From positions 496,001-560,000 of the forward strand of contig JANHCV010000013.1 of assembly GCA_025594325.1 (NCBI GenBank): a DNA stretch of 64,000 bases, in the 5' to 3' direction. How positions within the stretch are numbered: position 1 is the stretch's first letter; every line of letters starts with the position of its first letter. A program made the position numbers and the translations under genes. This DNA is from Blastocladiella emersonii ATCC 22665 (lineage: Eukaryota; Blastocladiomycota; Blastocladiomycetes; Blastocladiales; Blastocladiaceae). A model generated the notes under the pieces. The model did no database searches. It was not told where the DNA came from and was given only the letters and a program-made list of their open reading frames with translations. Positions 32,524 to 44,616 of the stretch are shown here, piece by piece.

Positions 32524-34837
32524 CTAGAATCGGTCATTCGTTCGGGTCAACTTATTCTTGAGGCGATGCTCAACAACGTTCAGTGCTTGAGTAAAGCCCG
32601 GGTCCGAAGTCGCGACGGGAGCAAGCCGCTTCAAGTCGCGGATGACGGAGTCCCGATCCGAATGTATGTAAGTGAGCTGGGCAAGATCGTAAGCGGAGGC
32701 TACACCGTCAAAGATGGCCTCGGGCAGGTAGCTCGTAATGTAGCGAGCAGCTCCCGGGTGGCGCTTGATGAGCTGGAACATGGACTGCGGGTCAGCTCGC
32801 GCAAGTGTATCAAGGAAGGCACGCAACGGCCCATTCGGGGCCGACTTGGCGCAGCAATTATTTGAGAGCTCGAGCCGCGCCGCCTGCTGCACGCGGGACC
32901 AATGCTCGGACGTCACCTTCGCCGACTTCTGGTAAAAGCGGTTGTCGTATGCCGACAAAGCGGCCGGGAACCGCGATAAGAGAACAGCGAGCGCGTCGCG
33001 CCACGGTTGCTGGTACACAAGCGGACACTTGTCGCAAAACTCGAGCTCGGGCGCCACGTCCAAGCACGGCTCACGGTCCGAAATGCTGGTGTGAAGCATG
33101 GCACCGAGAAAGTACGGTGCCGTACCCGTGCTGGCAATTATTTCGAGCGCGCGATCTCGGGTGGCGGAAGCCGCGAGCGCCACGACCACAATCCAAGACG
33201 TCCACTTGGAGAGCGAGCTTAGGTCTGCGCCCTCCGTGCCAAGCATTCCGACCGTTTGCGCCGTGATTGAGAGAACGTCGAGCGTATCCGCAAAGAGATC
33301 CCAGTTAAGCAGCCTTTCAAGCGAGTCGGCGACTTTCTCGCTGAGAGCGAGCGTTTCGGCGAACTGCGGGACAAAGTCATGCGAGCTGGTATCCCGGGCC
33401 AACCACACGACGCCATGAATGGCAGAATTTTCGAGCGAGTTTTTGAAGGCTACACGTCGCAAATCGGGCCATGGGTCAGACTCGCGTCCTTGTCAATCCA
33501 ACAAATCCCGTCAGTACGAACCATGGCCGAGAACTTCGTCCCAAAGCTCTTCATCAACCCGTTCGTAAGCAAAATCGGCGCCCCAGTCCGGGACAGCATG
33601 ATCGCGATTCGGCGTTAAAAACGAGGAAACGACCACATCACTCCAGTCCTCGACAGTAAGCTCGAGTGCGCCAGCGTCAAGAAACGTAGCAAATTCGGCC
33701 TCAGTAATCCGGGAAAAGGTAAGCCAGACGCGTGTTTCGGCGAAAAGGTACCGTTTCTGTTGGGCGTCCTGTCCCGCGAGGCTTTGCTGCGGGTGATTTT
33801 TCAAAGCGCGCGCAAGAGGCGTTGGTCCGAGCGCAGAAATCGTCGTGGCAAGCGAACGAGATTCTTGCCACGAGTTGGTCCAGCCGTGGTCAAGGAGCCA
33901 GTTGAAGACTCGAGCCGCGCTCGCCTTGCGCGCAGCAACTGCGCTCGTGTCGGCCAGTTTGCCCGGGGTTCGACGGCTCTGCGCATGGTTCATAATGGCT
34001 CCTACAGGGGGCTTGAATGAGGCGCACTTGGTGAGCGATGGCGTATCAAGACCAGAAGCCAGCACGGCCTGAAGAAGGTCGTCTTCGAGCGAGATGACGG
34101 CGTAAACGCCAAGAAAGTCGATAAAGCGCAGAGGGAACTCTCCCATTGACCCGCGATCGTCGTCCGTGAGTTGTACACCCTGAATAGTACGCCATTCAAG
34201 CCACTTGTGCGTGATAGTTAGCACCTGCGGCAATTTGCTTGACACGTCGGCGATCAGGTACTTGAGAAGCGAGGCACGAGAGGTCACGACCGCCTCAATC
34301 AGGACGCGAAGGAAAGGAACGAGGGGTTCTCGCATGAGGCGCGTCACGGTTATTTTGAGCGGCAACGCGCCGTCATTCGCAAGAATGCAATTCGAGAGCT
34401 GTTCGGTGGACTTGCCTGCAACAAACTCTGCAAGCCGGTCACCGCCGATGCAGGCAACGTAGGAACGAAGTAGGGCGTCCCGTCTCGGTGACGGCTACAC
34501 CGTTGGACCGCTGTTTAGCGAATACATCGATCACGGTATGAACTGTTCGGGTACGTACATCCTTGAGCGACGCTGCCGTTGATACGGCGAAATGGGCAGC
34601 CCGACGGCCATAGGGCTGAGGTGCGCGAGCAGGCGGAAACAGAAGCGGGTGAACCCATGCGATAAGGGCTCGCGGTTCACGGATGGCCGTCGCAAGCGCG
34701 ACCGATGCAAGCGGAACGGCGGGCCGCGGCTGGCAAATTTGGACGACTCGTTCAAGAAGCGGCGAGGGTAGGCGCTCGAGCGTGAGTCCCACTGGGCCTG
34801 CACGTTGCAACAAGTTGGCTTTCGTTTTCTTCTTCAT
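32524..34837 (-). pseudogene. Family A copy A3, single-base frameshift
   Basis: Exon 1 is 34837-33522, the 72-bp intron (GTTCGT...GTGTAG) is at the family position, and exon 2 is 33449-32524. Exon 1 is one base too long for its phase. The shift lies near 34477-34482 within a GGGA run, between VAVTET and LLRSYVACIGGDRLAEF; homology to A4 switches frame there. Exon 2 is intact, with CDKCPLVYQQPWRDAL and NNCCAK. The start MKKKTKANLLQ replaces the MK..SMQ start of its relatives. One extra G could be a sequencing error; otherwise this is a young pseudogene. Its 3' end is only about 145 bp from the right end of the giant element. Confidence 0.75.
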
Positions 34838-35133
34838 TCGATTACATTCGCCTGCGCGGTGGGAGCTGGTGTGAAGCCGCTCGCGGCGCAAAGGGACACC
34901 CGATCGCCGCTGTGGCGCGTCACGTTCGGTCACATGAATGTCCGTCGCGTGTTTTGAGAGACAGCGGAGACATCTGAGGGACCTTGTTCGTCCTTCATTC
35001 TGAACGTTACATCAAGTATGATATTAATATAAATTCAAACAACAGAAAAGCCGATATCCAAAGCAAACAATTTAATTTTGGGAGTCCGCCGCGTCTGCAA
35101 GCGGCTTGCAACCGCGAGCTGATATGTATCAGT

Positions 35134-37393
35134 TCACTCAGCATTAAACAATGAACCATTGAGGCGCCGCTCGAGCACAGCCAACGCGTGATCAAAGGCA
35201 GAATCATTAGTTGCGACCGGCGCGAGGCGCTTGAGGGAACAAATCAGGCTCGCTCGGTCATCGCGTGTGAACGTGAGCTCGGCAAGCTCATAGATCGAGG
35301 CCACACCACCATCAAAGATGGCCGCAGGCAGGAGGCCGACTAAGCCGTTTACGACTCCCCGGTTCCGCTTCAAGAATTGAAACATGGAGCGGGGGTCGGC
35401 TCGAGCGATCGCAGCGAGAGTGTTGGCAAATGGGCTGTCACTGCCTGAGGACTTGGCGCAGCATGTGTTGCTGAGTTCGTGCTTTGAAGCGTCGTCCAAG
35501 GACCGAGTAAGGATGCCCGCGGCATGGTTTTTTGTTGGGAAAAACTTGTTGTCGTACTCGTTGAGAGCAGTCGGAAAGCGGGCAAGGAGTGCGCCAAGTG
35601 CGTCACGCCACGGTTGCTGGTACGAAAGCGGGCATTTCTCGCAGATTTCGAGCCCAGGCGCGTAGTCCGTGCACGGCTCGTGGTCTTCGAGGGCAGCCCA
35701 AAGCATAGCGCCAAGAAAATACGGGGCTGTGCTGGTCGCGGCCAGGACGTCAAGTGCCTGAGCGCGCGTCGAAGGAGCAGCAAGTGTAACAACGGCGATC
35801 CATGAGGTCCATTTCGGAGGGACGGAACTCAAGTTGACCGTCTCGGCGCCAAGCAAGCCAATGGTCCTGCACACGATCGTCATGATATCAAGCAGATCCG
35901 CAATAAGATCCCAATCAAGCAGGCTGACAAGCGAGCTGGAGACGTTAATGCTGGCTGCGAGGATCTCTACGAATCGAGGCATCATGTCACGCGCGCTGGT
36001 TTGCCGAGCAAGCTTCACCATGCTCTGTACAGCAGCATTCGTATGCGAGAGTCGAAACGCTAGCGAGGGCACCGCACAGTGAGTGTCAGAAAGAATGAGC
36101 CGCAAGTAAGCAACTTCCGCGGACCGTACCTTCAACGAGGACGTCATCCCACAACGCAGTTTCGACCCGAGCACGCGCAAAACTCGCTCCCCAATCCAGC
36201 TCCATGTTGTGGATCGAGTTGAAGAATGAAGTGACAATGACATCGGCCCAATTCTGAACTGACATCTCAAATGCTCCGTGATCGACAAGTGCCGCAAGCT
36301 CGGACTCGGAAACAAACCCAAGCAAGAGCATCTTCCGAATGTTCAGAAAAAGTGCCTGTTTTTGCCGGCCGGTGTGGTTCTCAAGCATCTTTGTTGGGTA
36401 TTGGATGAGAATGCGCGAGAGGGCCTTTGGCCCAAGGAAGGCGACAATATTTGCCAAGGAGCGATCTTGGTTCGAGCTACTGTTCCAGCCGTTGCCAAGA
36501 AGCCAATCAAGGACGCGAGTCGCGCTGGCCCGCCGATTCACGACTTTGATTGCATCACCCGCGTCAGGAAATCCAATGCGCGCGATCCTGAGACGAGCCG
36601 CGTTTGCCGCTGGGTTGAGCGACGCGAAAGCAACCGCCGAGTTCAAGCTGCGACCAAGCTTAAGAATAGGCTGCAGGAGCTCGTCTTGCATGCGAAGAAT
36701 TGCAAAGGCGCAGAGGCAGTTGGTCAGATCAAGTGAGGACCGACCCAGCGCTTCGAGATCTTGTTCTGACAATCGCAAATCGCTTTTCACAGAGGGTGAG
36801 AGCAAATCCAACCACTTGCAAAAGGGAAGCGTGAGCTCATGTAGCCCAGGGGCCATATTGAGCAAGTCGTCGACCAAGGCGTTAAAGAGCGTTGGGCGCC
36901 CTGTTGCAACGGCTTCGAGAAGGACAATCAAGAGAGGTGCGAGCGGCTCTCGAAGGGCGCGGAACGTCCGAAAGTTGGTTGACGTGTCGTAGCCTCGCGT
37001 AGTCATAAATACCAACAGCTGCTCGGCGGACTTGCCAGAAATAAACGCCGCAAGTCGATCTCCGCCAAAACACGACACAAATGAACGGAGCAGGGCATCC
37101 CGCTTGAGTGACGGTGTCTGGACCAAGGGTAGTGCTGTATAGGATGCGAGCAGTCGTGCCCGGCCAGTTAACCTCAATCTGTAGAGGTGCGGAAGGACAT
37201 TGGGAAGCGTCCATAGGACGAGAGCTCGCGGCCCCCGAACAGCCGTCGTGAGAAGGCTCGAAGAAGCCGGGACGACGTGTCGGGCACAACAAAGCTGCAC
37301 GACAAGTTCGAGAACTGGCAAAGACAGCTCTGCGAGCCCGAGAGGTGCTTGGCGAACACGTTGCATGGAGTTATTTGCTTGCATTTGCTTCAT
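35134..37393 (-). CDS. Family A protein A4, intact
   Basis: Predicted 729 residues from exon 1 (37393-36130) and exon 2 (36059-35134), with a 70-bp intron (GTACGG...CGCTAG) and consistent phases. It begins MKQMQANNSMQRVRQ and then has a weak F-box-like LGLAELSLPVLELVVQL. Both landmark regions of the family are complete: GGDRLAAFISGKSAEQL and ARVLDWLLGNGW in exon 1, and CEKCPLSYQQPWRDALGALL with NTCCAK in exon 2. It is the best reference copy for the family. It is divergent from C2, with 213 bp between start codons. Function is unknown; the conserved Cys residues may bind metal, which is inference. Confidence 0.8.
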
Positions 37394-37606
37394 GGTTACT
37401 TGCGTCGAGGAGAGCCCGTGAATTCAGCGCGACGGCAGGGGGACTTAGCCCCCCTGGCGACGGTCAAGCTCGAGGCGACCGGCAACGGGGTCAGCTGAGA
37501 TCAGCTGATGCGCGAAGCAAAAGGCGACGCGACCGCGAGCACCAGAACGCCGCGCTTTCTCCACCCCAACGTACTCGATGTCCGCACCCTGAAACCACGG
37601 AAGCGA
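37394..37606. promoter_or_regulatory. Shared divergent promoter A4/C2
   Basis: 213 bp separate the start codons of A4 (minus) and C2 (plus), repeating the A1/C1 arrangement. It contains a small stem, AGGGGGACTTAGCCCCCCT near 37436-37454, and a GATCAGCTGATC-like palindromic stretch at 37495-37508. Confidence 0.45.
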
Positions 37607-38440
37607 ATGAAATTCGCGATCCCGGAACTTATAGAGCGAGTGCTTGTCTACGCCATGCAGCTGCACAACGATCCGACCGACGTCGCGGGCCTCATGCAGT
37701 CCGCGCGGGTGCTGTGCGAGGCGCTGATTCCCGGCGTCGCGCACGCGATTCTTACACGGTCACCCGAGCTGACCATGGACGCAGCAAGCGCTCGTGGCGC
37801 CGTTGGCGTGATTCAGAAGTGGCGCATGTCCGGCCTGCCACTCTTCTACTCGTTCAATGCCTTCAAGGATGCACACGAATCTTCGCTTGAAACCATCGAG
37901 TGGTGGGGGCGGTCCGGTCTTCCGATCCGTGACCCGAGCTTCCCAAACAGCTCGACCATTGACTTGTTTGATCGATGCTATGGCGTTTCGTTCACGTCCA
38001 TTTTCTTTCCTGGTTACGTACAACGGTGAGCCGGTAACAAAAGCGACGCCCACCCATGCTTATGCAACCTTCGTTCATCTAGACTCCAATCCAGCGACGC
38101 TCTTACGTCCCCAAAGATGTGGTTTGCCAAACGATTTCTAAGGCTATCGTTGGTATCAGCTTTGGCAGCTTGACCAAGGTCGTACTCTACAACCAACATA
38201 TCTCTCTTGCTGCCGTTGACGCACTAAACGACGCCATGGCGAGCCGGGTGCAGGCTCCTCGCTTGTTCAAACTAGTCAGCTGCGCAATTGACCTCCCTCG
38301 CTTCTCGCTGCTCCGATTTCCGCCTTTGCTCACCCACCTCGAGTGCGCTTCTGGATGGAGTTCGCAATGGATTGACGAAGAGCTCTTTGAGTCGTGGTCG
38401 TGGCCACAGTCACTCAAATCCTTCTCCATTTCTGGGCGCT

Positions 38441-39512
38441 GAGAGTTCAGGGATCGTTTGCGACGACGAAGTAGTGCGAGGGGGTGGATCTCGGTCGCCG
38501 TGTATACGAGAAGACGAGAAGACGAGAAGACGGCGCGGCGCGACCACGGAACGTAACCTTCCGCGGCAGAGGCTCCCGATGGTGGCGGCAGCACAAACAC
38601 TAGAGAATAGATCCGCGGCCACGACTGGATCACGACCGCGAACCGACCTGACGCGGCGAAGAGGCAGAAGGTCCAGCACAACGAGGTTCAGATATATGAA
38701 CAGTACGCAAGGGATTTCCACAATTGAGAGGGGAGGGAGAGCGAACACAGCGACGGCAGCGGCGTCAGTGCAGAAGAGACCGAGAATAGGGTATGAAGCG
38801 GGGAGCGCAGGGTGATGACGATCACGGCCAGCGCGACCAGAGAGACGGGCGAGAGAGCGAGGATGGCGGGAAGAGCGGAATGGTAGAGCAGGGCGACAAG
38901 GGACAGGGCACCGCAGTGACGAGCGCAGCGAGACTGGGCGAAGAGCTTGATGTAGACAGACCTGGATCACGACCGCGAACTGACACGACGCGGCGAAGAG
39001 GCAGAAGGTCCAGCACAACGAGGGTGCTGACCAACGCCAGGGCGCGGGCGGCGGCCGGTACTTATCGTGGTCGTGGGCGAGGCGAGGCCGCTGCTGGCGG
39101 AGGCGGGCGAGGGGCGCTGAGCACTGCGGTGCGGCAGCGACGATCGAGTCGAACAGGTTGGGCAGATGATCTTGGGGCACGGCGCGAGCGGGCCGAGCGG
39201 GTTGGGGCACACGGCGCGGGATCATGGGGCGAGAAGCGCGCGAGCACGCGAGTTGAGGGTCGGTACACGGGCGGGGACACAGCGCGTGATGCGCCAAGTG
39301 GCACGGCGGGTGAACACAGCCGAGATGAGGAACACGGGGTAGCGGCGGAACGGGGCCGGAGCGCGCGAGAAGGCGCAATCGGGTGGTCGGCGGCGCCACA
39401 TCACGTGCGATATGCGAGACAGCGTGCGAGACAGAAAAAAGAGAGAGGAGGAAGCGTGTAGACAGGGAGCGAGCCACCCACTCACAGCGCGTATTTGGAG
39501 GATACTTCCCGC
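38441..39512 (-). mobile_element. Insertion carrying dispersed repeat R1, copy 2
   Basis: About 1.07 kb has no counterpart in C1 or C3 and separates two LRR segments of C2. Its left part (38545-38950) is the inverted homologue of 1086-1530. A ~70-bp piece with GATCACGACCGCGAA, CGGCGAAGAGGCAGAAGG and TCCAGCACAACGAGG occurs twice (about 38627 and 38960). The ends are not certain. A shared CGCTG at 38440 and 39508 might be a 5-bp target duplication, and no terminal inverted repeats are clear. No transposase or reverse transcriptase was recognised. Confidence 0.6.
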
Positions 39513-40164
39513 TGCTCATTGGGTCCCTCCCCAACAGTCTTGTGTCGCTCTCCATCAACAGGGTCTTTTTCGATTTAGGCCCGAGGCCAAGGTGGTGCCA
39601 TCACTTGATGTCTCCCACGTGTACTTGCCAAACTGTCGCCCAAGGCTTGCGGACTTGGGGATGACGACTTTGGCGTCCTGTTCCCCCACCTTCCTCCTGG
39701 CCTTGTCGCCCTGGATATCAGTGATAATCACCTCACAGCATCGCAACTCAGTGCTAGCTACCACCATTTACCAGCAACGCTTCGTTCACTCAACCTGTGC
39801 AAGAACTCGCTCAGGTTTGCAACCAATAACGAGCTACTTGGTTGGTCATTCCCTTCCGCGCTTGAGCATCTGGAACTCTCATACGCCATTTGGGAGGACC
39901 GTCGCCCGTCATCAGTTCAAGGTCTGCGCATGCTCTCAGCGCTAGAGATTCAAACTCTCATTGCCGACTCGATTCCACCCGACCTGCTTTCCCTCCATTT
40001 TGACCAAGAGTGGGAGGACGGCTTGATGGTCATGGCAGGCCACTTTGCCCCACGCCTTCCTGCCACGCTACGCGAACTCACCTTTGTTGGATCGTCAATG
40101 GGTGCTGCGGGAATGCGTTTCTTCGCCAAGTTTATGCCGCCCCATCTCACGAAGCTTACCCTAA

Positions 40165-43100
40165 GGGCCCGTTTGGTCCACGGCGTTCTGACGATTCAGC
40201 CACGCATTTTCTCATTCTGACGGAACGGGGCTGACGTCAGAACTCGTTCCATCACGTTTTTTTCGGGCCAGTTGCAGGCCGTTCAGGCGCTTCAGGCAAT
40301 CGGTGTCTGTGCATTCCCAGCATGTCTCTGCAGACACGGCCGTGCCTGTACAGACGCGTGCAGCCTGCGCAGCCTGCAAAGCCTGTCAAGCCTGCAAACG
40401 GGCCACTGAGCCTGCAACGCAACCCTCATGGCTGCCACATCCCCGCGCTTCAGGTTCACTCGGAATCAGGATCGAGACATGGGTAGATGAACAAACAGGT
40501 ATATCACATCACAGACACGGCCACGGAGAGGGTGGAGGGGAAGGGTCGGGGAACTTGGCTTGGTGGCCTTGAAGATCGAGTTGGTGAGCGCCGCTGCGCC
40601 GCTGCAGGACGGCGACATGGGCGAGAGCAATGCGCACGTTCTTGGTCGGGTTGTCGCGGGAGCGTGTCAAGCAGTTGCGGGCTGTTCAAGTGGGTCGGGG
40701 AGAGAGGTGTGAGTGAGAGCGACTCAGAGCGACAAGTGGAGAGAAGATGCGTACTGGACGGCTGGATTGTGCGCACATGGGGCCAAGTCGCTTGTCCTGC
40801 CGATCAAGCACTCGAAGTCGGATTCCTACGAGGGGTAAACGGGAGAAGGGGAGAGGGGTCAGTGACGGCAGACATGAGCGAGCAAGCGTGGCAGGGAGAG
40901 CGAACCGTGCGAGGCGAGCGTGGGGCGCTGCACAACAGAAACTTGGCCGAGGGCCAGTCGATGTGGCGAGAGGGCGCGGTGGGGAAGACGTTGAGAAACG
41001 AGGAGGGAGGTGGGGTGATGAGGTACTTGAAGCCCAAGCGCTACGAGGGGAGAGCGGGAGAATGGGATCGAGGTCAGTCACGGCTGGATTGCGCGAGCAA
41101 GTATGATGGGGAGAGCGAACCGTGTGGGGCGGAAACCTTGCCGAAGCCCAGTCGGTGTGGCGAGAGGGCGCGATGGAGAAGACGCCGAGCGACGAGGGAG
41201 GGAGGTAGGGCGCTTGGTCGAGATGCAGGCGCCGCGGAATGCGTGGTACTACATGAGTCTGAACGGGTCAGCATGTCTCGCTCTGGGCCGGAGCACGACG
41301 CGCGAGTGAAGGAGCGGATAGTGGATCAGGAGGAGCGGGGAGGGCGTGTGGAGGGGACGTGGAGCGCGGGGAAGGCTGAGTTGGCGACACGGCGAGGCGC
41401 CGCGACGCAAGCGGCGCGGTGGGAGCAGGTGACCGTTGCGAGCAATCCCTCGGGCAGCGGGGGCGGCAGGGCGACACGATCGAGAGGTGGGCGAGGAAGG
41501 GCGGCGGGTACGGTGGGCTGCGGCCACGGCGAGCGCGAGCGCGAGAGCCGGCGTACAGGAGGCGTGCGAGGGAGCGAGGCGCCAACTAGCGCTGGGCCGC
41601 GAGGCGGGCAGCGCTGCGAGCGTTCGTGGGCATGTTGTTGGTGCGTAGGGTTCGAGCAGCAGACCGGGCGAGCGTTGCGAGCGAGTTGGCGGAGCGGGAG
41701 CGGCGCGGCGGCGATCGCTTTTTGTGCGGTGGCTGGGCGGCTTGCCTGCCGCCGCGATCGGCGAAAGGCGGGGGCCACAAAACGTGACGCGGCTGCCATT
41801 CAGAGCAGCACCTCGCCCTGTGCTTTTCTGGACTTCGCGCCGGCGCGCTCGCGCGACCAGTCGCCGCTCCCCATGCTCGCCCAACTCACCCGACCTGGCG
41901 CACTTCGAGGACGTCTTCTCCGCCCGGTCCCGTGCGGGAACTCCTCCCGCCGCCGCCCGCCGCTGATCGCTGTCGCCGCGGCGCACACACGCCCGCTCCG
42001 CGACTGTCTCCGCTTCACCCGCGCGCGTTCTGCGGCCGCCGCGGCTCGCCCGCCGATCGGACAGGCGCAGGACGTGCGCCGCGTTCGTGCCCGTGTTCCG
42101 GGTGGGAAGACGGGCGGCCGCGTCGCTCTTGCGCGCGACAGTGTGCCCCTTGACCGCGTTCGACCGCGACAGCCTGCGGCATCGTCAGCAACGACAGATG
42201 CGCCTCAGCAGCGACTTCGTGATCTCACACGGGCCGTTCGAGAGCAGGTGCACCGCGGCCCGCGAAGGCCGCACTTGAGGCGAAGAGCAGGGGCACATCG
42301 GGTTCGCTTCAACCGCCGCGGCCGCGACTACACCGCGGCCAAGCGCTTCGCCTCTCGCAAGACTCGGCGCAACCAGCCCGTCACCTTCACAGCACGCCTT
42401 GCTCGCTCTCTTCCAAAGATCGGGAGCGCGGGTGCGGGCGACTCGGCGGCAGCCTCACCCAGAGTGCTATCCATGAAGTTGCGTTGGCGGGCGAGCGCGT
42501 CCAACTCGACGACGCCGCCCCGCGCGAGGTCGCTCACTCGTTGCTAGCACGGCGGTGCCGTCCGCCTCGCTGGGTTTCGCGCAGGTGCACGGCCAGCTGA
42601 CGGGCTCAAACATCCGTGTCGAGTCGCTGCATCGTAATACATCGGGTTGCGGGGAGTGTCATCGTTTTTAAGTGCGAGGGGGACATTTTAGTGAAGAGTT
42701 TGGTCGCTGCGGGAGAGCGGGGATGCTGCCGGCGGGCCGCTGCAAGCTGGCGGGGTGGTCTGCGGCGTCTGCAGGGCCTGCGAGTGTCTGCGGTGGCCTG
42801 CAAACGGGTGGGGAGTGGCTGCATCTGGGCCCGAGTGGCTATCCGCGGTGAGCAAGTTTCGTGATGTCTGAGGCTGAGTGAATGTTTGGTCCATTCTCGC
42901 GTGGCTGACCGGTTCTGCTCATTTTCGCCTGAACCGTTCGGGACCTCCGGAGGTCCCGAACGACGCTCAGAACCGTTCTGTCGCTCACTTCTCCCCTCAA
43001 TACCTGCTTCCCCTCGTGCCAAAAAAGTATACTCGCCCCACCAGCGGGTTCCTCAACGGTTGCTGTGCCTCAAAGCAGTCCCTGAAAGAAAATGCGAGGT

Positions 43101-43901
43101 GCCCTCGCGTTTGTATGAGAACTGCCGTGCATAAGCTTCTACTCCGTCGCGCTTCTCTCGCTCCCCTTCGTCCGTCAGGCCGCGCACCACTCGTTCGCGC
43201 ACGAAGGAAATGACCAACGTCGAGATACATCGTTCGCTACGTTTCCTTTCGAGGCGGAGCGCGCGCCATGGCCCTCAGCAGCTGATTGATGGCACGCCTG
43301 ATGCGTCTCCCAAGCTCAAGAAAGTTAGCGTCCCTGGCGACGACAGTGCGCTCTAACATGCGTAGAAGACGCATATCATTGTTGAGTCCGTCGCAAGTGA
43401 AAGAAAGACCTTCTGCTCCCCGCGCGATGTTGCAAGTGCTGAGAGACGTTGAGTGAAACTGCTGACCGCGTCGCGTCGTTCATGCGAGCACTGACCACGA
43501 AACGGCCACGTACACCCTCAAGACCTCGTATAGCTAGTCCTCAACGTAGTTAAAAGGTTAATCTAGGAGCGCACGAGTCCATCCTGGCGAGGAGGTGGAG
43601 AATAGGAGCGAGACCTAGCGCAAGGACCGTGTCTGAGTGGAACGCGCTCCATTCGCTGATGCGAGTGCTGATGGTGACGAACAACGAGTGTATGAAGGTG
43701 AGCAATGGTTACTGAGGCAGTGTGCAGCTCGAGCGCGCTTTCGTCGGGTCGCAGCGAGCGTTCTCAGCGAGTGTGAGAATGAAATGAGGCGATGATGTTT
43801 GGGTCACGGTTCTGAGCAGGACGGGCTGGAGCGGAATGAGGTCATTCTCACGGTTCTGTTCTGACGTGGCGTTCTGACGCGATTTTGGACCAAACGGGCC
43901 C
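40165..43901. mobile_element. 3.7-kb DNA transposon with 16-bp TIRs and TAA duplication (PIF/Harbinger-like)
   Basis: It starts GGGCCCGTTTGGTCCA and ends with the exact complement, and it is flanked by TAA at 40162-40164 and 43902-43904. A 3-bp TAA/TWA target and G-rich ends fit PIF/Harbinger elements. GGCGTTCTGACG occurs just inside both ends, and further TTCTGACG/GGTTCTG words cluster subterminally. The interior has a diverged tandem duplication (about 40870-41060 and 41070-41210) and a 26-bp perfect palindrome at 42936-42961. Long plus-strand frames (for example 40487-42547) are Arg/Gly-rich and lack DDE motifs. I read the element as non-autonomous. Confidence 0.85.
42936..42961. repeat. 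26-bp perfect palindrome
   Basis: GTTCGGGACCTCC is followed immediately by its reverse complement, without a spacer, inside the 3.7-kb element and flanked by GGTTCTG/CAGAACC words. It could be a protein-binding site or cruciform. Confidence 0.7.
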
Positions 43902-44170
43902 TAAGTCAAGCCGAACTCACATATGAAGCCGCTTGTATCCTTGGCCCCGCGTTGCCGCAGACACTCAAACAATTGTGCATTCACTCGAACCCGCTGACTG
44001 ACAAAGGTGCCGAGCTTCTTGCCACATACCTTCCAGATGACCTTGATGCGATTTATGCCGATGACCTTGACACGACTGAGGTTGGTGATGATTTTCTACG
44101 CGCCAAGGTCAAGCCTGGAGGGTATTTCGAAGGGGGATGGCGCGACAATGTTGATCTTGAACTTGAATAA

Positions 44171-44616
44171 TATGCTGTGATTTTGAACGTCGTCGCTCGA
44201 TCTGGAATGAGACTTGTAGGGCGGCCGTCTGGGAGGCGGGCTTCTTGCGCGACCGCCAGCCATCGGGTCTCTCGCACCCCACCGACCTTGCCGGTGTGAT
44301 TTTCGCTTTGAGAGCTATTGGGACGTCAGTCGAACTCATGCGGATGCGTTACAGAAACAACGAGACTATTCAGTCTTCTCAAGGCCCAAGTTTCGCGCCA
44401 ACAGCACGGAAGCGGATCACTTCACCGCTCCCCAAGCAAGTCCTCGTGTTTTTCTTCCAAGGTGTATGAAGTTGCACGGCTCACGTAGGGGCGCACTCTC
44501 GAGAAAGCGAAGAACGGCTACGCGATGCGCCACAGCACGTGCGCTCGTGACCAGTCGCTCTCACACTTGACGGTCATGCGCGCCAGCCTCGCTCCTCCAC
44601 CTTGCTCCGCACCACC
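44171..44616. other. Intergenic region between C2 and B1
   Basis: 446 bp without a supported gene; presumed 3' flank of C2 and promoter of B1. I see no strong TATA box. Confidence 0.45.

Larger units (their letters stand above)
37607..44170 (+). pseudogene. Family C copy C2, broken by two insertions
   Basis: Exon 1 (37607 to about 38022) begins MKFAIPELIERVLVYAM and contains the helical repeats GAVGVIQKWRMSGLPLFYS and TIEWWGRSGLP. Exon 2 resumes near 38097 (VPKDVVC...VVLYNQHISLAAVDAL) and reads LRRs to WSWPQSLKSF at about 38430. A ~1.07-kb insertion follows, then decayed LRRs from ~39515 (GSLPNSLVSLSI) with frameshifts near 39590-39680, and clean LRRs to 40164. A 3,737-bp element interrupts a Leu codon context there; LRRs resume at 43905 (QAELTYEAACILGPALPQTL) and end at 44170. 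Deleting the second element plus one TAA rejoins LTL and SQAELTYEAA in frame. Confidence 0.8.

Noticed and set aside
38410-39558. 382-codon minus-strand frame across the R1 insertion
   Set aside because: It runs through both host LRR sequence and repeat DNA, and the parts repeated at 1086-1530 are not kept open there.
40487-42547. 686-codon plus-strand frame inside the 3.7-kb element as a transposase
   Set aside because: It is Arg/Gly/Ser-rich with internal duplications, has no DDE or helix-turn-helix motifs, and equally long frames exist on the other strand; composition explains it.
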